Positions 35,405-44,418 of a stretch of 64,000 nt of DNA are shown here, piece after piece; position 1 is the first letter of the stretch; every line of letters starts with the position of its first letter. The stretch is from Aureibaculum luteum (lineage in GTDB: Bacteria > Bacteroidota > Bacteroidia > Flavobacteriales > Flavobacteriaceae). The stretch lies in NCBI RefSeq assembly GCF_003449015.1, contig NZ_QRGD01000003.1, forward strand, positions 547,332 to 611,331. The letters run 5' to 3'. The notes beneath the pieces were generated by a model. The model ran no database searches, was not told where the DNA came from, and saw only the letters and a program-made list of their open reading frames with translations. A program made the translations under genes and the position numbers.

Positions 35405-37209
35405 TAAGAGTCTTTTTTCTTTAGATGATAATAATTATACACTTTGGTTGCTCTAGAAGTACCTATTATTTCTTCAATTGATTTTAAGGATGCTTCAGAA
35501 ACCCTTTTTGCTGATTTAAACTGTTTTAATAAACTTTCTATTGTTTGTTTACCAATACCTGGAATTTGCTCTAACTCAGTTTGAATAGCACTTTTACTTC
35601 GCTTATTTCTATGAAAAGTAATTGCGAACCTGTGAGCCTCATTTCGCAATTGCTGAATTATTTTTAACGTTTCCGATTTTTTATCTAGATACAATGGAAT
35701 TGGATCGTCAGGATAAAAAATCTCTTCTAAGCGTTTTGCAATACCAATAATTGCTATTTTTTTTCGTAAACCTAACACATCAAGGCTCTTTAATGCTGAT
35801 GATAACTGACCTTTACCTCCATCAATAACAATTAGCTGCGGTAACTCTTGCCCTTCATCTAACAAGCGTTTGTATCTTCTATGTACAACCTCTTCCATAG
35901 AGCCAAAATCATCTGGACCTTCAACCGTTTTTATATTATACTTTCGATAATCGCTCTTACTTGGTTTACCATTTTTAAAAACAACACAAGAAGCTACTGG
36001 ATGAGTCCCTTGTATATTAGAATTATCAAAACACTCCACATTACGTGGCTCTTTTGGCAACCGCAAATCCTTTTGCATTTGAGCCATAATTCTGTTGGTA
36101 TGCCTATCTGGATCAACTATTTTTATTTGCTTAAAACGTTCTTGTCTAAAATATTTAGCATTACGCAAAGACAGGTCAACTATTTGCTTTTTGTCACCCT
36201 GTTTTGGAACAGTAACCTTTATTTCATCACCAACATTAACTTTAAAAGGTACATAAATTTCCTTTGATTGCGAATTAAATCGTTGTCTTATTTCTATAAT
36301 AGATAATTCCAGTAAGTGTTTATCTGTTTCGTCCAATTTCTTTTTAATTTCTGTAGTATGCGATTGAATAATAGCACCATTCATTATTTTAAAAAAATTG
36401 ACATACGCAAAACTCTCATCCGAAATAATTGAAAATATATCCACATTTGAAATTGACGGATTTACAACCGTCGATTTTGCCTGATAATTAGCCAATAAAT
36501 CTATTTTTTCTTTTATACTATGAGCTTCTTCAAATTCATGATTCTCAGCAAACTTCAACATAATATCTTTAAAATGTTCTAATGAAGATTTAAAATTACC
36601 TTTAATAATATTTCTAATTGCATTAATATCATCTAAATATTCCGCTTCTAACTGTAGGCCTTCACATGGGCCTTTACAATTTTTAATATGGTATTCTAAA
36701 CAAACCTTATATTTACCTGTAGCTATATTTTTTTGTGATAAGTCATAAGCACAAGTACGTAATTGATAGAGTTCTTTTATTAAAGACAGTAACGCTTTTG
36801 CTGTTCTGACCGAGGTATAGGGGCCAAAATATTCAGAACCATCTTTAATAACATTTCTAGTTAAAAACACTCTAGGAAACGGTTCTTTTTTAATACATAT
36901 CCATGGATATGTTTTATCGTCTTTTAATAAAATATTATACCGTGGTTTGTATTTTTTTATAAGATTATTTTCCAACAACAAGGCATCCATCTCCGTAGAA
37001 ACGACAATATGTTTTATGGAAGCAATTTTTTTTACTAAGACTTTAGTTTTACCGTAATCGTGATTTTTTGTAAAGTAAGAACTTACGCGTTTTTTTAAAT
37101 TTTTGGCCTTACCTACATATAAAATAGCATCATCCTTATCAAAATATTGATAAACACCGGGCGTATTGGGTAAGGTTTTTACTTGAAGTTCTAAATCGGT
37201 GTTTTGCAT
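35404..37209 (-). CDS. uvrC: UvrABC excinuclease subunit C
   Basis: Makes both incisions in nucleotide-excision repair. The 601-aa protein has the GIY-YIG nuclease domain at 12-95 (TPGVYQYFDKDDAILYVGKA and so on), the Cys-rich loop around 155-180, the UVR motif near 205-240, the RNase H-like domain (about 375-540, VECFDNSNIQGTHPVAS, VIDGGKGQL) and helix-hairpin-helix repeats at the end (LEQIPGIGKQTIESLL). It lies 34 bases downstream of lspA and overlaps the patatin gene by one base. Confidence 0.96.
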   Translation of the reverse strand: MQNTDLELQVKTLPNTPGVYQYFDKDDAILYVGKAKNLKKRVSSYFTKNHDYGKTKVLVKKIASIKHIVVSTEMDALLLENNLIKKYKPRYNILLKDDKTYPWICIKKEPFPRVFLTRNVIKDGSEYFGPYTSVRTAKALLSLIKELYQLRTCAYDLSQKNIATGKYKVCLEYHIKNCKGPCEGLQLEAEYLDDINAIRNIIKGNFKSSLEHFKDIMLKFAENHEFEEAHSIKEKIDLLANYQAKSTVVNPSISNVDIFSIISDESFAYVNFFKIMNGAIIQSHTTEIKKKLDETDKHLLELSIIEIRQRFNSQSKEIYVPFKVNVGDEIKVTVPKQGDKKQIVDLSLRNAKYFRQERFKQIKIVDPDRHTNRIMAQMQKDLRLPKEPRNVECFDNSNIQGTHPVASCVVFKNGKPSKSDYRKYNIKTVEGPDDFGSMEEVVHRRYKRLLDEGQELPQLIVIDGGKGQLSSALKSLDVLGLRKKIAIIGIAKRLEEIFYPDDPIPLYLDKKSETLKIIQQLRNEAHRFAITFHRNKRSKSAIQTELEQIPGIGKQTIESLLKQFKSAKRVSEASLKSIEEIIGTSRATKVYNYYHLKKKDS

Positions 37210-37243
37210 ACAACGAAGTTAAGAAATTAACTCCATTTTAAAA

Positions 37244-37975
37244 TTATGATTTTGGCTTTTCATAATGCGTTACGACTACAGGTGGTTCAATATAATTTTT
37301 AGGTTCTTCAACTTTCTCCTTTTTAGGAAAAACCTTTTTGTTAAAGATTAGTAGTAAGCCCACACCTGCCGTAATTGATGCATCAGCAACATTAAAAATA
37401 TATTGAAAAAAGGTAAAATTTCTATCTACAAATAAAGAGAAGTTATTACCTCCAATACCAGGTATCCAATCGGGCCAATTAAAATTAATCTCAGGAATCC
37501 AAGAGGGTAATTGAGCATTTTCTACGATTGGAAAATAAAATAAATCGACCACTTTACCATGAAACAACGTACCATAACCACCTTCTTCAGGTAGAAATGT
37601 TGCTAATGCTCCATGACTGTCACCAAATAAAACGCCATAAAATACAGAGTCAATAATATTACCCAATGCACCTGCAAAAATAAACGCTATGGCAACAATT
37701 AATATTTTGTGACCATTTGATTTTACAGCTGAATATAACCAGTACCCAATACCTACAATAGCTATTAAACGGAAAAAGGTTAAAAACAACTTACCGTTAG
37801 AACCTCCAAATTCTGTACCCCAAGCCATGCCGTAATTCTCAATAAAGTGAATTCTAAACCAATCTAAACCCAACACTTTAAAATCATCTCCCAACTCAAA
37901 GTGTGTTTTGATATAGATTTTACTCCATTGATCTATCAATAGAATGATTATAATTATAATAACGGCTTTTTTCAT
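37244..37975 (-). CDS. lspA: Lipoprotein signal peptidase (signal peptidase II)
   Basis: Cleaves prolipoprotein signal peptides in the inner membrane. The 243-aa protein is longer than the roughly 160-aa E. coli type. Four TM helices are seen. The catalytic Asp residues lie in AGALGNIIDS and FNVADASITAGV. Between them sits an insertion of about 75 residues (from YGVLFGDSHG to FTFFQYI), including a Trp/Pro-rich part (PSWIPEINFNWPDWIPG), and there is a charged C-terminal tail. The ATG at 37975 is preferred; the preceding TTG belongs to the frame but is unlikely. uvrC follows. Confidence 0.94.
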   Translation of the reverse strand: MKKAVIIIIIILLIDQWSKIYIKTHFELGDDFKVLGLDWFRIHFIENYGMAWGTEFGGSNGKLFLTFFRLIAIVGIGYWLYSAVKSNGHKILIVAIAFIFAGALGNIIDSVFYGVLFGDSHGALATFLPEEGGYGTLFHGKVVDLFYFPIVENAQLPSWIPEINFNWPDWIPGIGGNNFSLFVDRNFTFFQYIFNVADASITAGVGLLLIFNKKVFPKKEKVEEPKNYIEPPVVVTHYEKPKS

Positions 37976-38017
37976 CAACGAGATCTTTTTCTAAAAAGTT
38001 TAGCAAAAATAAGAATA

Positions 38018-38686
38018 TTATTGAGTTTCAATAGTCTTAAGGGTAATATTTGCATTGATAGATTGTACCTTTAACAAATTATTATTAATTCCTAAAATTC
38101 CTTTTAAAGAAATGTCTGTCTTTTGCCATTGGACTGAAGGAAAAGTAGTTGTAATTTCTCCATGATTAGATATAATATTGACCTCTGTGTCTCTAATTGT
38201 TGCATTGATATTTCCAGATAGCAATTCGGAAGTTATACTTCCCTTGAAATCATCAATTTTCACATCACCAGTATTCAATGTGAGGGTCATATTACCATTA
38301 AAGCTCACGACTTCAATATCCCCATTTTTATAACTAATTTCAACATCACAACCTTTGGGTAGCGAAAGTTTATAAGAAGGAAATAATGGTTGCAGGTAAC
38401 AAAATTTTTCCGTTTTTGAATTTGGTTCAAAAGAAATTATACTTTTAGAAATAATTCTAATATTATTTTCAACATTTTCAATTTCTAATTGTGTAGGATT
38501 TTCAACATAATCCACCATTGAAATACTCATTTTCTGATCCTCTGTTTGAACAATCTCTAATAAATCAATGTCCTCAAAATGCACTTCAATATTTTGATTT
38601 TTAAAGTCAATTTCCTTTAGCACCATTTTTTGAGCACTAATAGATAAATAAACTAACAAAACAGATATGTAAAATAGTATTTTCAA
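38018..38686 (-). CDS. Exported beta-repeat protein (DUF4097-like)
   Basis: A 222-aa protein with a signal peptide (1-18, ending SAQ) and a body of short alternating strands with Gly/Asn/Asp turns: NGDIEVVSFNGNMTLTLNTG, GDVKIDDFKGSITSELLSG, HGEITTTFP. This is typical of DUF4097-type beta-helices that line the periplasm or cell surface. No enzyme motif is visible. The only start available is TTG at 38686; an in-frame stop lies upstream before any ATG. It is the first gene of the run leading into lspA (42 bases) and uvrC. Confidence 0.65.
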   Translation of the reverse strand: MKILFYISVLLVYLSISAQKMVLKEIDFKNQNIEVHFEDIDLLEIVQTEDQKMSISMVDYVENPTQLEIENVENNIRIISKSIISFEPNSKTEKFCYLQPLFPSYKLSLPKGCDVEISYKNGDIEVVSFNGNMTLTLNTGDVKIDDFKGSITSELLSGNINATIRDTEVNIISNHGEITTTFPSVQWQKTDISLKGILGINNNLLKVQSINANITLKTIETQ

Positions 38687-38790
38687 TTTATCTTTAAATC
38701 TATTCTTGAAATTTAAGCTTTTTAATTACGAATACTAAGAGCTTTTTCTAAACTTGACCACAATAAATGGAAACCTATATGTAAAGTAAT

Positions 38791-38814
38791 AAAAAAGGCT
38801 TCCGATTGGAAGCC
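38791..38814 (-). terminator. Terminator after the DksA-like gene
   Basis: GGCTTCC (38797-38803) pairs with GGAAGCC (38808-38814) with a 4-base loop. On the minus strand it is followed by six T. It begins six bases after the stop codon of the DksA-like gene. Confidence 0.85.
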
Positions 38815-38819
38815 CTTAG

Positions 38820-39203
38820 TTATGATGATTGCATGTTTTTAGCTTCTATACTAAGCGTAGCATGTGGTACTAATTTCAAACGTCCTTTTTGAATTAGTTT
38901 TCCTGTTACACGACAAATACCGTAAGTCTTGTTTTCTATTCGTAACAAGGCGTTCTTCAAGTCTCTGATAAACTTTTCTTGACGAATTGCCAATTGCACA
39001 TTAGATTCTTTAGACATGGTCTCTGACCCTTCTTCAAACGCTTTGAACGTTGGTGAAGTATCATCAGTGCCATTATTACTGTCGTTTTTATAGGCACTAT
39101 TAATTAATGCTAAATCTTCCTTTGCATTTTCAATCTTTTTCAAGATGATTTCTTTAAATTCATTCAAATCAGCATCTGAATATCTTTCTTTATTCTCACT
39201 CAT
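38820..39203 (-). CDS. DksA/TraR-family protein lacking most zinc ligands
   Basis: A 127-aa protein with the DksA/TraR layout: a long coiled-coil (about 8-85) and a C-terminal zinc-finger-like module with YGICRVTGKLIQKGRLKLVPHAT (quoted in two parts: YGICRVTGKLIQ, KGRLKLVPHAT). Only the first Cys of the C4 finger is present; the positions of the other three carry other residues. It may bind RNA polymerase secondary channel without zinc. It sits 5 bases downstream of ileS and is closed by a terminator. The order ileS, dksA-like, ..., lspA is common in the group. Confidence 0.85.
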   Translation of the reverse strand: MSENKERYSDADLNEFKEIILKKIENAKEDLALINSAYKNDSNNGTDDTSPTFKAFEEGSETMSKESNVQLAIRQEKFIRDLKNALLRIENKTYGICRVTGKLIQKGRLKLVPHATLSIEAKNMQSS

Positions 39204-39208
39204 ATTGA

Positions 39209-42200
39209 TTAATTTTTTTGAATTAATATTTTTGTATTTACATTATCAAATACAATTTCTATACCATCAATTACTTTATCTTCTAAAAGCAACTCGTTCG
39301 TTAATGTTTCATTTTTAATATAGGTTGCATTCGCTAAAATGGCATCATCAACTATACCATCTTTTTCTATTTTTAATTTTATTTTATCAGTTACTTCCAA
39401 TCCTGATTCTTTTCTTAAATTCTGAATTCGATTAATTAACTCTCTGGCAATACCTTCTTTACGCAATTCTTCAGAAATAGTAACGTCTAAAGCTACAGTT
39501 AAATTGCCTTGGTTAATAACCAGCCAGCCTTCTATGTCTTGCGATGATATTTCCACTTCATCTTTGGTTAAACATAATGTTTTTTCTCCAATTTTTAAAG
39601 AAATTTCGCCTTCTTTTTCGATGGCAGCAATATCATCTTGTGTTAATTTTCCAATTTCTGCTGCAACCAAACGCATATCTTTTCCAAATTTAGGACCTAA
39701 TACCTTAAAATTTGGTTTGATATTTTTTACTAAAATTCCTGAAGCATCATCAATCAATTCTATAGCTTTTACGTTTACTTCAGATTTTATCAACTCTTCA
39801 ACTGCTTCAATATCTTCTCTATCTTGATCTCCTAAAACAGGAATCATTATACGCTGTAATGGCTGACGTACTTTTATCATTTCCTTTTTACGTAATGATA
39901 AGACCATAGAAGATATAGCTTGTGCTTTTTGCATTTTTCTTTCTAAAGCTGAATCAATAAAAGACTCGTCATATTTGGGAAATTCTGTTAAATGAATTGA
40001 TTCTGGTTCATTACCACTTGTTACATTAGTAAGGTCTTTGTACAATTGATCCATATAAAAAGGTGCAATTGGCGAACTTAATTTTGCCACAGTTAACAAA
40101 CATGTATACAATGTTTGATATGCCGATATTTTATCTTGTTGATAATCACCTTTCCAAAAACGTCTTCTGCTTAAACGCACAAACCAGTTACTTAGATTTT
40201 CTGTTACAAAATTTTGTATGGCTCTTGCTGCTTTTGTAGGTTCATAATCATTATAATACGCTTCTACATTCTTAATTAATGTATTTAGTTCAGATAATAC
40301 CCAACGGTCAATTTCTGGTCTCTTATTAATATCTATATCGTCTTCCGCATATGCGAATTTATCAATATTGGCATATAAAGTAAAAAAAGAATAGGTATTA
40401 TAAAGTGTACCAAAAAACTTACGTCTTACTTCTTCAATACCCTCGATATCAAATTTTAAATTATCCCATGGGTTTGCATTCGAAATCATGTACCAACGTG
40501 TGGCATCTGCACCGTGCTTTTTCATGGTCTCAAACGGGTCAACGGCGTTACCTAAACGCTTCGACATTTTTTTACCTTCTTTGTCTAATACCAATCCGTT
40601 AGACACTACATTTTTATAAGCATTTGAATCGAAAACTAAAGTTCCAATAGCATGCAACGTGTAAAACCACCCTCTGGTTTGATCTACTCCTTCTGCAATA
40701 AAATCTGCAGGATAAAATTTATTTTCGTCAATTAATGCTCTATTCTCAAATGGATAATGCCATTGTGCATAAGGCATAGAACCTGAATCAAACCAAACAT
40801 CAATTAAGTCAGATTCGCGTTCCATTGGCTTCCCTGTAGTCGAAACCAATGTAATTTGGTCTACTATATTTTTATGAAGGTCTAATAGATCGTAATTTTC
40901 TTCGTTCATGTTACCAACTTCAAAATTGGCAAAAATATCAGCTTTCATAAAACCGGCTTCAACCGCTTTTTTCATTTCAGCTTTCAGCTCTTCGACAGAA
41001 CCAATTATTATTTCTTCTTTTCCATCTTCTGTTCTCCAAATAGGAAGTGGAATTCCCCAAAAGCGTGAACGTGATAAATTCCAATCATTAGCATTTTTTA
41101 ACCAATTTCCAAAACGGCCTTCACCAGTTGATTTCGGTTTCCAATTAATTGATTGATTCAGTTCATACATTCTATCCTTCTTTTCAGAAACCTTTATAAA
41201 CCATGAATCTAAAGGATAGTATAAAATTGGTTTGTCAGTACGCCAACAGTTAGGATAACTGTGCTTGTATTTTTCAACTTTAAAAGCTTTATTTTCTTCT
41301 TTTAGCTTAATCGCTAATTCAACATCAACAGAACGTTCAGGAGCTGCACCATCATCGTAATACTCATTCTTTACATATTTACCAGCATACTCACCCATTT
41401 CTGGTCTAAATTTACCTTGTAAATTTACTAATGGAACAGGGTTTCCATTTTCATCTAACACCAACATTGGTGGAACTTCTGGTTCCGCTTGTTTTGCTAC
41501 CATGGCATCATCTGCTCCAAAAGTAGGAGCAGTATGTACAATTCCGGTACCATCTTCAGTGGTTACAAAATCACCAGCGATAACTCTAAATGCATTTTCT
41601 GGGTTTTGATAAGGCAAAGTATAAGGCAATAATTGTTCGTACTTAACCCCTATCAAATCTGCACCTTTACATTCGGCAACGATTCTGTAAGGAATTTTTT
41701 TGTCACCTTCTTTATAATTCGTCAACTCATCTTCAGTTTCTACCTCTACAAATTTCCCTGCAAACTGTCCACCCACTAATTTTTTAGCAAGAATTACTTT
41801 GATAGGTTCAAAAGTATATTGATTATACGTTGAAGCGACCACGTAATCAATTTTGTTACCAACAGTTAATGCGGTATTACTCGGTAAAGTCCACGGAGTC
41901 GTAGTCCAAGCTATCATGTATAAATTATCAAACACTTTTAAAAGGTCTGGTAACGTATCAGATATCACTTTAAACTGTGCAACTACTGTGGTATCTGTTA
42001 CATCTTGGTAGGTACCTGGTTGGTTTAACTCGTGTGAGCTTAATCCAGTTCCAGCTTTAGGTGAATAGGGTTGAATCGTATAGCCTTTATACATTAAGCC
42101 CTTATTGTAAATCTCTTTTAGCAACCACCAAACAGATTCTATATATTTTGGTTTATAGGTCACATACGGGTCATTCATATCTACCCAATGTCCCATTTTT

Positions 42201-42613
42201 CTAGTCAGCTCTTCCCACACATCGGTATAACGCATTACTGCTTTTTTACAAGCCTCGTTATATTCTTCCACTGATATTTTTTTACCAATATCTTCTTTGG
42301 TAATACCCAATTCTTTTTCTACTCCTAGTTCAATTGGTAAACCATGGGTATCCCAACCTGCTTTACGTTTTACTTGATAGCCTTGTAAGGTTTTATACCT
42401 ACAAAACAAATCTTTAATAGTACGAGCCATAACGTGGTGAATTCCAGGCAAACCATTTGCAGATGGTGGACCTTCGTAAAACACAAATGGTTTATTAGCA
42501 TCACGCGAAGTGATGCTTTTTTGAAATATATCGTTTTCTTCCCAAAATTGTTGGGTTTCATCAGCTACTTTTGATAGGTCTAAACCTTTATATTCTTTAA
42601 ATGGCGTACTCAT
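39209..42613 (-). CDS. ileS: Isoleucyl-tRNA synthetase
   Basis: A class Ia synthetase of 1134 aa that charges and proofreads tRNA-Ile. The HIGH-type motif reads PPSANGLPGIHHVMART (near 48), the editing domain lies at about 200-420 (WTTTPWTLPSNTAL), and the KMSKS-type motif is KEGKKMSKRLGNAVDP (near 690). It is longer than the E. coli enzyme and lacks the C-terminal zinc-binding Cys cluster, fitting the eukaryote-like, long type. The DksA-like gene follows by 5 bases. Confidence 0.96.
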   Translation of the reverse strand: MSTPFKEYKGLDLSKVADETQQFWEENDIFQKSITSRDANKPFVFYEGPPSANGLPGIHHVMARTIKDLFCRYKTLQGYQVKRKAGWDTHGLPIELGVEKELGITKEDIGKKISVEEYNEACKKAVMRYTDVWEELTRKMGHWVDMNDPYVTYKPKYIESVWWLLKEIYNKGLMYKGYTIQPYSPKAGTGLSSHELNQPGTYQDVTDTTVVAQFKVISDTLPDLLKVFDNLYMIAWTTTPWTLPSNTALTVGNKIDYVVASTYNQYTFEPIKVILAKKLVGGQFAGKFVEVETEDELTNYKEGDKKIPYRIVAECKGADLIGVKYEQLLPYTLPYQNPENAFRVIAGDFVTTEDGTGIVHTAPTFGADDAMVAKQAEPEVPPMLVLDENGNPVPLVNLQGKFRPEMGEYAGKYVKNEYYDDGAAPERSVDVELAIKLKEENKAFKVEKYKHSYPNCWRTDKPILYYPLDSWFIKVSEKKDRMYELNQSINWKPKSTGEGRFGNWLKNANDWNLSRSRFWGIPLPIWRTEDGKEEIIIGSVEELKAEMKKAVEAGFMKADIFANFEVGNMNEENYDLLDLHKNIVDQITLVSTTGKPMERESDLIDVWFDSGSMPYAQWHYPFENRALIDENKFYPADFIAEGVDQTRGWFYTLHAIGTLVFDSNAYKNVVSNGLVLDKEGKKMSKRLGNAVDPFETMKKHGADATRWYMISNANPWDNLKFDIEGIEEVRRKFFGTLYNTYSFFTLYANIDKFAYAEDDIDINKRPEIDRWVLSELNTLIKNVEAYYNDYEPTKAARAIQNFVTENLSNWFVRLSRRRFWKGDYQQDKISAYQTLYTCLLTVAKLSSPIAPFYMDQLYKDLTNVTSGNEPESIHLTEFPKYDESFIDSALERKMQKAQAISSMVLSLRKKEMIKVRQPLQRIMIPVLGDQDREDIEAVEELIKSEVNVKAIELIDDASGILVKNIKPNFKVLGPKFGKDMRLVAAEIGKLTQDDIAAIEKEGEISLKIGEKTLCLTKDEVEISSQDIEGWLVINQGNLTVALDVTISEELRKEGIARELINRIQNLRKESGLEVTDKIKLKIEKDGIVDDAILANATYIKNETLTNELLLEDKVIDGIEIVFDNVNTKILIQKN

Positions 42614-42680
42614 TTTCTTTCAAAATTCTTTCGAGTCGCGAAATTACGTATTTTATTGAAAATATTGATTTTATAGACAC

Positions 42681-42713
42681 AAAAAAAGCATCTTAAAAAT
42701 TTCTTAAGATGCT
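42681..42713 (-). terminator. Terminator after the second PD40-OmpA gene
   Basis: AGCATCTTAA (42687-42696) pairs with TTAAGATGCT (42704-42713) around a 7-base loop. The minus strand continues with seven T. It lies 30 bases after the stop at 42744. Confidence 0.92.
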
Positions 42714-42743
42714 CTTTTATAATTATATATTCGTTTGATTTTA

Positions 42744-44309
42744 TTATTTTCTAATCACCACAAATTCTGTTCTTTTATTTTCTAAATGTTCTAGTTCCGT
42801 ACATTTTACATTATTGGCACATTTATTAAGCAATTCTGTTTCTCCATACCCCTTACCAGTTATTCTGCGAGGGTCTAAGCCTTTTTCAATAAGATTGTCT
42901 ACTGTTGCGGCAGCTCTACTTTTAGTTAAGCTTAAATTATAAGCATCAGGACCTCTTGAGTCCGTATGTGCACCAAATTCAATGACCATTTTCGGGTATT
43001 TACTCATCAATCGCATTACTTTTTCTAATGCTTTTTCTGAAGCTTCTGTAATTTCTGCTGTATTTATTGTAAAAGTAATATTTGGAACATTTAAAATTTC
43101 ATAATCTTTTCTATTCATGAACTCTTTCTCTTCAATAAAGATAACCTCATTGTTATCATAACCATTTTTATGAGAAGTACTTAAATTTATAGTATTACTG
43201 AAGTATCCATTTTTTGTAACCTCTATGGTGTAATTTTCAGCACAATCTACTCCAAAATAATAGGCACCGTCAAAAGCGGTTTCAATTTTACGAATATGGT
43301 TACCATTTTCGTCAATTAACGCAACAAAAGCATTACCCACTCTATTACCAGTAACCTTATCTTTAATAATACCAGTGGCAATTTGGTCACAAAGGGCTAT
43401 TGTTGTTTTTTGTTTAAATGAATAAATATCATCGTCACCCATTCCTCCATTTCTATTGGATGAAAAATACCCTTGCAGTTTATCACTATCTATAATAAAA
43501 GAGATATCGTCTCCTTTACTATTCATCGGCTCTCCTAAATTTATAGGTTCGGGAATTGAACCGTCCAATTTTGTCATATATATATCAAAACCACCTTTAC
43601 CTCCTGGTCTATTGGAAGAGAAATAAATAACATCACCATCAATATAAGGTGAGTATTCTTTATACTTAGAATTAATCGTTTTTCCTAAATTAATGATTTT
43701 TCCATAATGACCTTGGTTTAAATCTACTACAAAAATATCAGTATCTCCCATTGTTCCCGGCATATTAGATACAAAATACAACTTTTTCCCATCAGCACTT
43801 ATCATCGGATGCCCTGTATCGTAATCGTCATCATTAAAAGGTAGTGAAGAAAAATCTTCCCAATGTCCTTTTTCACCTACAGCTGCTCTAAATATTTTAA
43901 GTCCATCGGATTTTAGTTTACCACCCATATAATTATTTGAGGTAAAATAAACTTCTTTCAAATCAGGTGTAAAAGCCACAAATGCATCGTGATATTTTGA
44001 GTTTACATCACTTGAAAATGGTTTTACATTTGTAATTTCTCCTTGATTAGTAAGATCACCGATATATAAATTTAAAAAAGGTTGATCATTATCTTTCCAT
44101 TTTCTATTTGACAACCCAGCTGTTTTTCGACTTGAAGAAAAAACAATTTTATCTTTACCCATAAAAGTGGAACCAAAATCTTGATATTTGGTATTAACCT
44201 TAAGGTTTTTTATACTATACTCTGCTCCTTTAATAGAGTCCGCTCTTTCAATTTGTGCAACTGAAAAAATGGTACTTAAAATAAAAAATATATTTATTAG
44301 GGTTCTCAT
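42744..44309 (-). CDS. PD40-repeat OmpA-family protein (second of two)
   Basis: A 521-aa protein. The signal peptide (1-19) is followed by PD40 (WD40-like beta-propeller) repeats (about 30-285) with the recurring YFVSNMPGTMGDTDIFVVD and YFSSNRPGGKGGFDIYM pattern. A CarboxypepD_reg-like sandwich (about 300-385) and a C-terminal OmpA domain (about 405-521) with the peptidoglycan-binding segment FGAHTDSRGPDAYNLSL follow. This PD40-CRD-OmpA layout resembles T9SS-associated PorE, without its TPR part. It probably anchors a surface complex to peptidoglycan. It follows the sister gene. Confidence 0.9.
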   Translation of the reverse strand: MRTLINIFFILSTIFSVAQIERADSIKGAEYSIKNLKVNTKYQDFGSTFMGKDKIVFSSSRKTAGLSNRKWKDNDQPFLNLYIGDLTNQGEITNVKPFSSDVNSKYHDAFVAFTPDLKEVYFTSNNYMGGKLKSDGLKIFRAAVGEKGHWEDFSSLPFNDDDYDTGHPMISADGKKLYFVSNMPGTMGDTDIFVVDLNQGHYGKIINLGKTINSKYKEYSPYIDGDVIYFSSNRPGGKGGFDIYMTKLDGSIPEPINLGEPMNSKGDDISFIIDSDKLQGYFSSNRNGGMGDDDIYSFKQKTTIALCDQIATGIIKDKVTGNRVGNAFVALIDENGNHIRKIETAFDGAYYFGVDCAENYTIEVTKNGYFSNTINLSTSHKNGYDNNEVIFIEEKEFMNRKDYEILNVPNITFTINTAEITEASEKALEKVMRLMSKYPKMVIEFGAHTDSRGPDAYNLSLTKSRAAATVDNLIEKGLDPRRITGKGYGETELLNKCANNVKCTELEHLENKRTEFVVIRK

Positions 44310-44371
44310 TGGGTAAATTATTGTTTGTATAACTCAAACGTTATGCCAAAGTATAGCACTATGAAAACGAA

Positions 44372-44399
44372 AAAACCTTCAAAATATTTTGAAGGTTTT
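44372..44399 (-). terminator. Terminator between the two PD40-OmpA genes
   Basis: AAAACCTTCAAAAT (44372-44385) is directly followed by its reverse complement (44386-44399), a near-perfect hairpin. It lies 20 bases after the stop at 44419. The downstream sister gene therefore probably has its own promoter. Confidence 0.85.
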
Positions 44400-44418
44400 C
44401 TAATTTTTTATGTTTTAA

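Noticed and set aside
42370..42561. Minus-strand ORF inside ileS
   Set aside because: It is a shifted frame of the N-terminal part of ileS, with no independent support.
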